Positions 30,648-44,014 of a stretch of 54,834 nucleotides of DNA are shown here, piece by piece. The notes under the pieces were generated by a model, which was not told where the DNA came from, searched no databases, and saw only the letters and a program-made list of their open reading frames with translations. Origin of the DNA: Phytophthora quininea (lineage: Eukaryota > Oomycota > Peronosporomycetes > Peronosporales > Peronosporaceae); the NCBI GenBank assembly GCA_011947345.1, contig JAAVTG010000774.1:1-54834 (forward strand). The letters run 5' to 3'. The translations under genes and the position numbers were made by a program. Every line of letters starts with the position of its first letter. Position 1 is the first letter of the stretch.

Positions 30648-33600
30648 TCGTGTGACGTAGCCGACGTCAGTTGTTCACGGCCGCGACGAGGTTGTCAATG
30701 ATCACAACTGTTGTTTACTTAGGAGAGGAAGCATCGAAGATTACTACCAAAGGACTGGCCACCAGAGCAGCTAGCAGATAGAAGTCTCTCTGAAAACAAC
30801 AATGCACTTTTCAATTTACCGCCACCGGAGTAATACCTACAACGTCATAACATAGTAGCACTTGAAATAGTTACTCCAAGCTTCGCCTTATACTCCTCTG
30901 CAAGACCATCGCGTCAGCACCCCAAGACCATCGAGTCCAGATACTACAAGTTCATCGAGCCAAGGCCATCGCGTCAAGAACCTGTAGCAAATTGCAATGG
31001 AAGAAACCAACGCGCAAACGTTGGGTGACGTCTTCGCGGCGATCATACGCCAACAAACGGACTTCCAGACGGTGATGCAACAACAATTCGCCCAGAGCAA
31101 AGCACGCATTGACGCCCTAACATCACGATTTTCGGCCCCGCGTAGAACCCAACCGCCGACATAACACGGCAAGCTCTCGGAGGATCTTGAATTGTGGTTC
31201 TTCGCTATTGAGCAATTTTATGCGGACTTCCATCCTCAAATGACTGAGGAATCATCACTGTTTGTGACTATGATCTCGTGCCATTTGGGCACTACGCCGA
31301 TGAATTGGTATCGGCAGTTTTCGCTTGAGTGCGACGCTACCGGCACCATAAAGTCGTGGACTACGTTCAAGTCGGAGATGCGGCGCCGTTTTCTTCCGCC
31401 CGACCACGAGTTCAGCCTTCGCGAACGCCTTTGTGCGCTTCGCCAAAGGGCAATCTCCACGATTACATCGCGGAGTTCCAAAATCTTTTGATTCAATACA
31501 CCCTCCCCATCTCGCCGCTGGAGCTCCGATTTTACTTCCAGGAAGGGTTGAAGGCAGCTACTGCCAAGCACCTTCGTGAGCATCACCCCGACAACTTAGA
31601 GCAAGCCATTGAGCTTGCGCTACGGTTCGACCATTCGAGTCACTACCATCAGCCAGTGACTACGGACTGGGAGATAACCGCAACGTGTCACCGTTGCAAC
31701 AAGGTGGGCCACATCGCTCCCAACTGCCCCGACAAGTAAGCCTCCGTCTTCTGAAAGGAGGTCGTGTGACGTAGCCGACGTCAGTTGTTCACGGCCGCGA
31801 CGAGGTTGTCAATGATCACAACTGTTGTTTACTTAGGAGAGGAAGCATCGAAGATTACTACCAAAGGACTGGCCACCAGAGCAGCTAGCAGATAGAAGTC
31901 TCTCTGAAAACAACAATGCACTTTTCAATTTACCGCCACCGGAGTAATACCTACAACGTCATAACATAGTAGCACTTGAAATAGTTACTCCAAGCTTCGC
32001 CTTATACTCCTCTGCAAGACCATCGCGTCAGCACCCCAAGACCATCGAGTCCAGATACTACAAGTTCATCGAGCCAAGGCCATCGCGTCAAGAACCTGTA
32101 GCAAATTGCAATGGAAGAAACCAACGCGCAAACGTTGGGTGACGTCTTCGCGGCGATCATACGCCAACAAACGGACTTCCAGACGGTGATGCAACAACAA
32201 TTCGCCCAGAGCAAAGCACGCATTGACGCCCTAACATCACGATTTTCGGCCCCGCGTAGAACCCAACCGCCGACATAACACGGCAAGCTCTCGGAGGATC
32301 TTGAATTGTGGTTCTTCGCTATTGAGCAATTTTATGCGGACTTCCATCCTCAAATGACTGAGGAATCATCACTGTTTGTGACTATGATCTCGTGCCATTT
32401 GGGCACTACGCCGATGAATTGGTATCGGCAGTTTTCGCTTGAGTGCGACGCTACCGGCACCATAAAGTCGTGGACTACGTTCAAGTCGGAGATGCGGCGC
32501 CGTTTTCTTCCGCCCGACCACGAGTTCAGCCTTCGCGAACGCCTTTGTGCGCTTCGCCAAAGGGCAATCTCCACGATTACATCGCGGAGTTCCAAAATCT
32601 TTTGATTCAATACACCCTCCCCATCTCGCCGCTGGAGCTCCGATTTTACTTCCAGGAAGGGTTGAAGGCAGCTACTGCCAAGCACCTTCGTGAGCATCAC
32701 CCCGACAACTTAGAGCAAGCCATTGAGCTTGCGCTACGGTTCGACCATTCGAGTCACTACCATCAGCCAGTGACTACGGACTGGGAGATAACCGCAACGT
32801 GTCACCGTTGCAACAAGGTGGGCCACATCGCTCCCAACTGCCCCGACAAGTAAGCCTCCGTCTTCTGAAAGGAGGTCGTGTGACGTAGCCGACGTCAGTT
32901 GTTCACGGCCGCGACGAGGTTGTCAATGATCACAACTGTTGTTTACTTAGGAGAGGAAGCATCGAAGATTACTACCAAAGGACTGGCCACCAGAGCAGCT
33001 AGCAGATAGAAGTCTCTCTGAAAACAACAATGCACTTTTCAATTTACCGCCACCGGAGTAATACCTACAACGTCATAACATAGTAGCACTTGAAATAGTT
33101 ACTCCAAGCTTCGCCTTATACTCCTCTGCAAGACCATCGCGTCAGCACCCCAAGACCATCGAGTCCAGATACTACAAGTTCATCGAGCCAAGGCCATCGC
33201 GTCAAGAACCTGTAGCAAATTGCAATGGAAGAAACCAACGCGCAAACGTTGGGTGACGTCTTCGCGGCGATCATACGCCAACAAACGGACTTCCAGACGG
33301 TGATGCAACAACAATTCGCCCAGAGCAAAGCACGCATTGACGCCCTAACATCACGATTTTCGGCCCCGCGTAGAACCCAACCGCCGACATAACACGGCAA
33401 GCTCTCGGAGGATCTTGAATTGTGGTTCTTCGCTATTGAGCAATTTTATGCGGACTTCCATCCTCAAATGACTGAGGAATCATCACTGTTTGTGACTATG
33501 ATCTCGTGCCATTTGGGCACTACGCCGATGAATTGGTATCGGCAGTTTTCGCTTGAGTGCGACGCTACCGGCACCATAAAGTCGTGGACTACGTTCAAGT

Positions 33601-36600
33601 CGGAGATGCGGCGCCGTTTTCTTCCGCCCGACCACGAGTTCAGCCTTCGCGAACGCCTTTGTGCGCTTCGCCAAAGGGCAATCTCCACGATTACATCGCG
33701 GAGTTCCAAAATCTTTGATTCAATACACCCTCCCCATCTCGCCGCTGGAGCTCCGATTTTACTTCCAGGAAGGGTTGAAGGCAGCTACTGCCAAGCACCT
33801 TCGTGAGCATCACCCCGACAACTTAGAGCAAGCCATTGAGCTTGCGCTACGGTTCGACCATTCGAGTCACTACCATCAGCCAGTGACTACGGACTGGGAG
33901 ATAACCGCAACGTGTCACCGTTGCAACAAGGTGGGCCACATCGCTCCCAACTGCCCCGACAAGTAAGCCTCCGTCTTCTGAAAGGAGGTCGTGTGACGTA
34001 GCCGACGTCAGTTGTTCACGGCCGCGACGAGGTTGTCAATGATCACAACTGTTGTTTACTTAGGAGAGGAAGCATCGAAGATTACTACCAAAGGACTGGC
34101 CACCAGAGCAGCTAGCAGATAGAAGTCTCTCTGAAAACAACAATGCACTTTTCAATTTACCGCCACCGGAGTAATACCTACAACGTCATAACATAGTAGC
34201 ACTTGAAATAGTTACTCCAAGCTTCGCCTTATACTCCTCTGCAAGACCATCGCGTCAGCACCCCAAGACCATCGAGTCCAGATACTACAAGTTCATCGAG
34301 CCAAGGCCATCGCGTCAAGAACCTGTAGCAAATTGCAATGGAAGAAACCAACGCGCAAACGTTGGGTGACGTCTTCGCGGCGATCATACGCCAACAAACG
34401 GACTTCCAGACGGTGATGCAACAACAATTCGCCCAGAGCAAAGCACGCATTGACGCCCTAACATCACGATTTTCGGCCCCGCGTAGAACCCAACCGCCGA
34501 CATAACACGGCAAGCTCTCGGAGGATCTTGAATTGTGGTTCTTCGCTATTGAGCAATTTTATGCGGACTTCCATCCTCAAATGACTGAGGAATCATCACT
34601 GTTTGTGACTATGATCTCGTGCCATTTGGGCACTACGCCGATGAATTGGTATCGGCAGTTTTCGCTTGAGTGCGACGCTACCGGCACCATAAAGTCGTGG
34701 ACTACGTTCAAGTCGGAGATGCGGCGCCGTTTTCTTCCGCCCGACCACGAGTTCAGCCTTCGCGAACGCCTTTGTGCGCTTCGCCAAAGGGCAATCTCCA
34801 CGATTACATCGCGGAGTTCCAAAATCTTTGATTCAATACACCCTCCCCATCTCGCCGCTGGAGCTCCGATTTTACTTCCAGGAAGGGTTGAAGGCAGCTA
34901 CTGCCAAGCACCTTCGTGAGCATCACCCCGACAACTTAGAGCAAGCCATTGAGCTTGCGCTACGGTTCGACCATTCGAGTCACTACCATCAGCCAGTGAC
35001 TACGGACTGGGAGATAACCGCAACGTGTCACCGTTGCAACAAGGTGGGCCACATCGCTCCCAACTGCCCCGACAAGTAAGCCTCCGTCTTCTGAAAGGAG
35101 GTCGTGTGACGTAGCCGACGTCAGTTGTTCACGGCCGCGACGAGGTTGTCAATGATCACAACTGTTGTTTACTTAGGAGAGGAAGCATCGAAGATTACTA
35201 CCAAAGGACTGGCCACCAGAGCAGCTAGCAGATAGAAGTCTCTCTGAAAACAACAATGCACTTTTCAATTTACCGCCACCGGAGTAATACCTACAACGTC
35301 ATAACATAGTAGCACTTGAAATAGTTACTCCAAGCTTCGCCTTATACTCCTCTGCAAGACCATCGCGTCAGCACCCCAAGACCATCGAGTCCAGATACTA
35401 CAAGTTCATCGAGCCAAGGCCATCGCGTCAAGAACCTGTAGCAAATTGCAATGGAAGAAACCAACGCGCAAACGTTGGGTGACGTCTTCGCGGCGATCAT
35501 ACGCCAACAAACGGACTTCCAGACGGTGATGCAACAACAATTCGCCCAGAGCAAAGCACGCATTGACGCCCTAACATCACGATTTTCGGCCCCGCGTAGA
35601 ACCCAACCGCCGACATAACACGGCAAGCTCTCGGAGGATCTTGAATTGTGGTTCTTCGCTATTGAGCAATTTTATGCGGACTTCCATCCTCAAATGACTG
35701 AGGAATCATCACTGTTTGTGACTATGATCTCGTGCCATTTGGGCACTACGCCGATGAATTGGTATCGGCAGTTTTCGCTTGAGTGCGACGCTACCGGCAC
35801 CATAAAGTCGTGGACTACGTTCAAGTCGGAGATGCGGCGCCGTTTTCTTCCGCCCGACCACGAGTTCAGCCTTCGCGAACGCCTTTGTGCGCTTCGCCAA
35901 AGGGCAATCTCCACGATTACATCGCGGAGTTCCAAAATCTTTTGATTCAATACACCCTCCCCATCTCGCCGCTGGAGCTCCGATTTTACTTCCAGGAAGG
36001 GTTGAAGGCAGCTACTGCCAAGCACCTTCGTGAGCATCACCCCGACAACTTAGAGCAAGCCATTGAGCTTGCGCTACGGTTCGACCATTCGAGTCACTAC
36101 CATCAGCCAGTGACTACGGACTGGGAGATAACCGCAACGTGTCACCGTTGCAACAAGGTGGGCCACATCGCTCCCAACTGCCCCGACAAGTAAGCCTCCG
36201 TCTTCTGAAAGGAGGTCGTGTGACGTAGCCGACGTCAGTTGTTCACGGCCGCGACGAGGTTGTCAATGATCACAACTGTTGTTTACTTAGGAGAGGAAGC
36301 ATCGAAGATTACTACCAAAGGACTGGCCACCAGAGCAGCTAGCAGATAGAAGTCTCTCTGAAAACAACAATGCACTTTTCAATTTACCGCCACCGGAGTA
36401 ATACCTACAACGTCATAACATAGTAGCACTTGAAATAGTTACTCCAAGCTTCGCCTTATACTCCTCTGCAAGACCATCGCGTCAGCACCCCAAGACCATC
36501 GAGTCCAGATACTACAAGTTCATCGAGCCAAGGCCATCGCGTCAAGAACCTGTAGCAAATTGCAATGGAAGAAACCAACGCGCAAACGTTGGGTGACGTC

Positions 36601-39600
36601 TTCGCGGCGATCATACGCCAACAAACGGACTTCCAGACGGTGATGCAACAACAATTCGCCCAGAGCAAAGCACGCATTGACGCCCTAACATCACGATTTT
36701 CGGCCCCGCGTAGAACCCAACCGCCGACATAACACGGCAAGCTCTCGGAGGATCTTGAATTGTGGTTCTTCGCTATTGAGCAATTTTATGCGGACTTCCA
36801 TCCTCAAATGACTGAGGAATCATCACTGTTTGTGACTATGATCTCGTGCCATTTGGGCACTACGCCGATGAATTGGTATCGGCAGTTTTCGCTTGAGTGC
36901 GACGCTACCGGCACCATAAAGTCGTGGACTACGTTCAAGTCGGAGATGCGGCGCCGTTTTCTTCCGCCCGACCACGAGTTCAGCCTTCGCGAACGCCTTT
37001 GTGCGCTTCGCCAAAGGGCAATCTCCACGATTACATCGCGGAGTTCCAAAATCTTTTGATTCAATACACCCTCCCCATCTCGCCGCTGGAGCTCCGATTT
37101 TACTTCCAGGAAGGGTTGAAGGCAGCTACTGCCAAGCACCTTCGTGAGCATCACCCCGACAACTTAGAGCAAGCCATTGAGCTTGCGCTACGGTTCGACC
37201 ATTCGAGTCACTACCATCAGCCAGTGACTACGGACTGGGAGATAACCGCAACGTGTCACCGTTGCAACAAGGTGGGCCACATCGCTCCCAACTGCCCCGA
37301 CAAGTAAGCCTCCGTCTTCTGAAAGGAGGTCGTGTGACGTAGCCGACGTCAGTTGTTCACGGCCGCGACGAGGTTGTCAATGATCACAACTGTTGTTTAC
37401 TTAGGAGAGGAAGCATCGAAGATTACTACCAAAGGACTGGCCACCAGAGCAGCTAGCAGATAGAAGTCTCTCTGAAAACAACAATGCACTTTTCAATTTA
37501 CCGCCACCGGAGTAATACCTACAACGTCATAACATAGTAGCACTTGAAATAGTTACTCCAAGCTTCGCCTTATACTCCTCTGCAAGACCATCGCGTCAGC
37601 ACCCCAAGACCATCGAGTCCAGATACTACAAGTTCATCGAGCCAAGGCCATCGCGTCAAGAACCTGTAGCAAATTGCAATGGAAGAAACCAACGCGCAAA
37701 CGTTGGGTGACGTCTTCGCGGCGATCATACGCCAACAAACGGACTTCCAGACGGTGATGCAACAACAATTCGCCCAGAGCAAAGCACGCATTGACGCCCT
37801 AACATCACGATTTTCGGCCCCGCGTAGAACCCAACCGCCGACATAACACGGCAAGCTCTCGGAGGATCTTGAATTGTGGTTCTTCGCTATTGAGCAATTT
37901 TATGCGGACTTCCATCCTCAAATGACTGAGGAATCATCACTGTTTGTGACTATGATCTCGTGCCATTTGGGCACTACGCCGATGAATTGGTATCGGCAGT
38001 TTTCGCTTGAGTGCGACGCTACCGGCACCATAAAGTCGTGGACTACGTTCAAGTCGGAGATGCGGCGCCGTTTTCTTCCGCCCGACCACGAGTTCAGCCT
38101 TCGCGAACGCCTTTGTGCGCTTCGCCAAAGGGCAATCTCCACGATTACATCGCGGAGTTCCAAAATCTTTGATTCAATACACCCTCCCCATCTCGCCGCT
38201 GGAGCTCCGATTTTACTTCCAGGAAGGGTTGAAGGCAGCTACTGCCAAGCACCTTCGTGAGCATCACCCCGACAACTTAGAGCAAGCCATTGAGCTTGCG
38301 CTACGGTTCGACCATTCGAGTCACTACCATCAGCCAGTGACTACGGACTGGGAGATAACCGCAACGTGTCACCGTTGCAACAAGGTGGGCCACATCGCTC
38401 CCAACTGCCCCGACAAGTAAGCCTCCGTCTTCTGAAAGGAGGTCGTGTGACGTAGCCGACGTCAGTTGTTCACGGCCGCGACGAGGTTGTCAATGATCAC
38501 AACTGTTGTTTACTTAGGAGAGGAAGCATCGAAGATTACTACCAAAGGACTGGCCACCAGAGCAGCTAGCAGATAGAAGTCTCTCTGAAAACAACAATGC
38601 ACTTTTCAATTTACCGCCACCGGAGTAATACCTACAACGTCATAACATAGTAGCACTTGAAATAGTTACTCCAAGCTTCGCCTTATACTCCTCTGCAAGA
38701 CCATCGCGTCAGCACCCCAAGACCATCGAGTCCAGATACTACAAGTTCATCGAGCCAAGGCCATCGCGTCAAGAACCTGTAGCAAATTGCAATGGAAGAA
38801 ACCAACGCGCAAACGTTGGGTGACGTCTTCGCGGCGATCATACGCCAACAAACGGACTTCCAGACGGTGATGCAACAACAATTCGCCCAGAGCAAAGCAC
38901 GCATTGACGCCCTAACATCACGATTTTCGGCCCCGCGTAGAACCCAACCGCCGACATAACACGGCAAGCTCTCGGAGGATCTTGAATTGTGGTTCTTCGC
39001 TATTGAGCAATTTTATGCGGACTTCCATCCTCAAATGACTGAGGAATCATCACTGTTTGTGACTATGATCTCGTGCCATTTGGGCACTACGCCGATGAAT
39101 TGGTATCGGCAGTTTTCGCTTGAGTGCGACGCTACCGGCACCATAAAGTCGTGGACTACGTTCAAGTCGGAGATGCGGCGCCGTTTTCTTCCGCCCGACC
39201 ACGAGTTCAGCCTTCGCGAACGCCTTTGTGCGCTTCGCCAAAGGGCAATCTCCACGATTACATCGCGGAGTTCCAAAATCTTTTGATTCAATACACCCTC
39301 CCCATCTCGCCGCTGGAGCTCCGATTTTACTTCCAGGAAGGGTTGAAGGCAGCTACTGCCAAGCACCTTCGTGAGCATCACCCCGACAACTTAGAGCAAG
39401 CCATTGAGCTTGCGCTACGGTTCGACCATTCGAGTCACTACCATCAGCCAGTGACTACGGACTGGGAGATAACCGCAACGTGTCACCGTTGCAACAAGGT
39501 GGGCCACATCGCTCCCAACTGCCCCGACAAGTAAGCCTCCGTCTTCTGAAAGGAGGTCGTGTGACGTAGCCGACGTCAGTTGTTCACGGCCGCGACGAGG

Positions 39601-42600
39601 TTGTCAATGATCACAACTGTTGTTTACTTAGGAGAGGAAGCATCGAAGATTACTACCAAAGGACTGGCCACCAGAGCAGCTAGCAGATAGAAGTCTCTCT
39701 GAAAACAACAATGCACTTTTCAATTTACCGCCACCGGAGTAATACCTACAACGTCATAACATAGTAGCACTTGAAATAGTTACTCCAAGCTTCGCCTTAT
39801 ACTCCTCTGCAAGACCATCGCGTCAGCACCCCAAGACCATCGAGTCCAGATACTACAAGTTCATCGAGCCAAGGCCATCGCGTCAAGAACCTGTAGCAAA
39901 TTGCAATGGAAGAAACCAACGCGCAAACGTTGGGTGACGTCTTCGCGGCGATCATACGCCAACAAACGGACTTCCAGACGGTGATGCAACAACAATTCGC
40001 CCAGAGCAAAGCACGCATTGACGCCCTAACATCACGATTTTCGGCCCCGCGTAGAACCCAACCGCCGACATAACACGGCAAGCTCTCGGAGGATCTTGAA
40101 TTGTGGTTCTTCGCTATTGAGCAATTTTATGCGGACTTCCATCCTCAAATGACTGAGGAATCATCACTGTTTGTGACTATGATCTCGTGCCATTTGGGCA
40201 CTACGCCGATGAATTGGTATCGGCAGTTTTCGCTTGAGTGCGACGCTACCGGCACCATAAAGTCGTGGACTACGTTCAAGTCGGAGATGCGGCGCCGTTT
40301 TCTTCCGCCCGACCACGAGTTCAGCCTTCGCGAACGCCTTTGTGCGCTTCGCCAAAGGGCAATCTCCACGATTACATCGCGGAGTTCCAAAATCTTTTGA
40401 TTCAATACACCCTCCCCATCTCGCCGCTGGAGCTCCGATTTTACTTCCAGGAAGGGTTGAAGGCAGCTACTGCCAAGCACCTTCGTGAGCATCACCCCGA
40501 CAACTTAGAGCAAGCCATTGAGCTTGCGCTACGGTTCGACCATTCGAGTCACTACCATCAGCCAGTGACTACGGACTGGGAGATAACCGCAACGTGTCAC
40601 CGTTGCAACAAGGTGGGCCACATCGCTCCCAACTGCCCCGACAAGTAAGCCTCCGTCTTCTGAAAGGAGGTCGTGTGACGTAGCCGACGTCAGTTGTTCA
40701 CGGCCGCGACGAGGTTGTCAATGATCACAACTGTTGTTTACTTAGGAGAGGAAGCATCGAAGATTACTACCAAAGGACTGGCCACCAGAGCAGCTAGCAG
40801 ATAGAAGTCTCTCTGAAAACAACAATGCACTTTTCAATTTACCGCCACCGGAGTAATACCTACAACGTCATAACATAGTAGCACTTGAAATAGTTACTCC
40901 AAGCTTCGCCTTATACTCCTCTGCAAGACCATCGCGTCAGCACCCCAAGACCATCGAGTCCAGATACTACAAGTTCATCGAGCCAAGGCCATCGCGTCAA
41001 GAACCTGTAGCAAATTGCAATGGAAGAAACCAACGCGCAAACGTTGGGTGACGTCTTCGCGGCGATCATACGCCAACAAACGGACTTCCAGACGGTGATG
41101 CAACAACAATTCGCCCAGAGCAAAGCACGCATTGACGCCCTAACATCACGATTTTCGGCCCCGCGTAGAACCCAACCGCCGACATAACACGGCAAGCTCT
41201 CGGAGGATCTTGAATTGTGGTTCTTCGCTATTGAGCAATTTTATGCGGACTTCCATCCTCAAATGACTGAGGAATCATCACTGTTTGTGACTATGATCTC
41301 GTGCCATTTGGGCACTACGCCGATGAATTGGTATCGGCAGTTTTCGCTTGAGTGCGACGCTACCGGCACCATAAAGTCGTGGACTACGTTCAAGTCGGAG
41401 ATGCGGCGCCGTTTTCTTCCGCCCGACCACGAGTTCAGCCTTCGCGAACGCCTTTGTGCGCTTCGCCAAAGGGCAATCTCCACGATTACATCGCGGAGTT
41501 CCAAAATCTTTTGATTCAATACACCCTCCCCATCTCGCCGCTGGAGCTCCGATTTTACTTCCAGGAAGGGTTGAAGGCAGCTACTGCCAAGCACCTTCGT
41601 GAGCATCACCCCGACAACTTAGAGCAAGCCATTGAGCTTGCGCTACGGTTCGACCATTCGAGTCACTACCATCAGCCAGTGACTACGGACTGGGAGATAA
41701 CCGCAACGTGTCACCGTTGCAACAAGGTGGGCCACATCGCTCCCAACTGCCCCGACAAGTAAGCCTCCGTCTTCTGAAAGGAGGTCGTGTGACGTAGCCG
41801 ACGTCAGTTGTTCACGGCCGCGACGAGGTTGTCAATGATCACAACTGTTGTTTACTTAGGAGAGGAAGCATCGAAGATTACTACCAAAGGACTGGCCACC
41901 AGAGCAGCTAGCAGATAGAAGTCTCTCTGAAAACAACAATGCACTTTTCAATTTACCGCCACCGGAGTAATACCTACAACGTCATAACATAGTAGCACTT
42001 GAAATAGTTACTCCAAGCTTCGCCTTATACTCCTCTGCAAGACCATCGCGTCAGCACCCCAAGACCATCGAGTCCAGATACTACAAGTTCATCGAGCCAA
42101 GGCCATCGCGTCAAGAACCTGTAGCAAATTGCAATGGAAGAAACCAACGCGCAAACGTTGGGTGACGTCTTCGCGGCGATCATACGCCAACAAACGGACT
42201 TCCAGACGGTGATGCAACAACAATTCGCCCAGAGCAAAGCACGCATTGACGCCCTAACATCACGATTTTCGGCCCCGCGTAGAACCCAACCGCCGACATA
42301 ACACGGCAAGCTCTCGGAGGATCTTGAATTGTGGTTCTTCGCTATTGAGCAATTTTATGCGGACTTCCATCCTCAAATGACTGAGGAATCATCACTGTTT
42401 GTGACTATGATCTCGTGCCATTTGGGCACTACGCCGATGAATTGGTATCGGCAGTTTTCGCTTGAGTGCGACGCTACCGGCACCATAAAGTCGTGGACTA
42501 CGTTCAAGTCGGAGATGCGGCGCCGTTTTCTTCCGCCCGACCACGAGTTCAGCCTTCGCGAACGCCTTTGTGCGCTTCGCCAAAGGGCAATCTCCACGAT

Positions 42601-44014
42601 TACATCGCGGAGTTCCAAAATCTTTGATTCAATACACCCTCCCCATCTCGCCGCTGGAGCTCCGATTTTACTTCCAGGAAGGGTTGAAGGCAGCTACTGC
42701 CAAGCACCTTCGTGAGCATCACCCCGACAACTTAGAGCAAGCCATTGAGCTTGCGCTACGGTTCGACCATTCGAGTCACTACCATCAGCCAGTGACTACG
42801 GACTGGGAGATAACCGCAACGTGTCACCGTTGCAACAAGGTGGGCCACATCGCTCCCAACTGCCCCGACAAGTAAGCCTCCGTCTTCTGAAAGGAGGTCG
42901 TGTGACGTAGCCGACGTCAGTTGTTCACGGCCGCGACGAGGTTGTCAATGATCACAACTGTTGTTTACTTAGGAGAGGAAGCATCGAAGATTACTACCAA
43001 AGGACTGGCCACCAGAGCAGCTAGCAGATAGAAGTCTCTCTGAAAACAACAATGCACTTTTCAATTTACCGCCACCGGAGTAATACCTACAACGTCATAA
43101 CATAGTAGCACTTGAAATAGTTACTCCAAGCTTCGCCTTATACTCCTCTGCAAGACCATCGCGTCAGCACCCCAAGACCATCGAGTCCAGATACTACAAG
43201 TTCATCGAGCCAAGGCCATCGCGTCAAGAACCTGTAGCAAATTGCAATGGAAGAAACCAACGCGCAAACGTTGGGTGACGTCTTCGCGGCGATCATACGC
43301 CAACAAACGGACTTCCAGACGGTGATGCAACAACAATTCGCCCAGAGCAAAGCACGCATTGACGCCCTAACATCACGATTTTCGGCCCCGCGTAGAACCC
43401 AACCGCCGACATAACACGGCAAGCTCTCGGAGGATCTTGAATTGTGGTTCTTCGCTATTGAGCAATTTTATGCGGACTTCCATCCTCAAATGACTGAGGA
43501 ATCATCACTGTTTGTGACTATGATCTCGTGCCATTTGGGCACTACGCCGATGAATTGGTATCGGCAGTTTTCGCTTGAGTGCGACGCTACCGGCACCATA
43601 AAGTCGTGGACTACGTTCAAGTCGGAGATGCGGCGCCGTTTTCTTCCGCCCGACCACGAGTTCAGCCTTCGCGAACGCCTTTGTGCGCTTCGCCAAAGGG
43701 CAATCTCCACGATTACATCGCGGAGTTCCAAAATCTTTTGATTCAATACACCCTCCCCATCTCGCCGCTGGAGCTCCGATTTTACTTCCAGGAAGGGTTG
43801 AAGGCAGCTACTGCCAAGCACCTTCGTGAGCATCACCCCGACAACTTAGAGCAAGCCATTGAGCTTGCGCTACGGTTCGACCATTCGAGTCACTACCATC
43901 AGCCAGTGACTACGGACTGGGAGATAACCGCAACGTGTCACCGTTGCAACAAGGTGGGCCACATCGCTCCCAACTGCCCCGACAAGTAAGCCTCCGTCTT
44001 CTGAAAGGAGGTCG

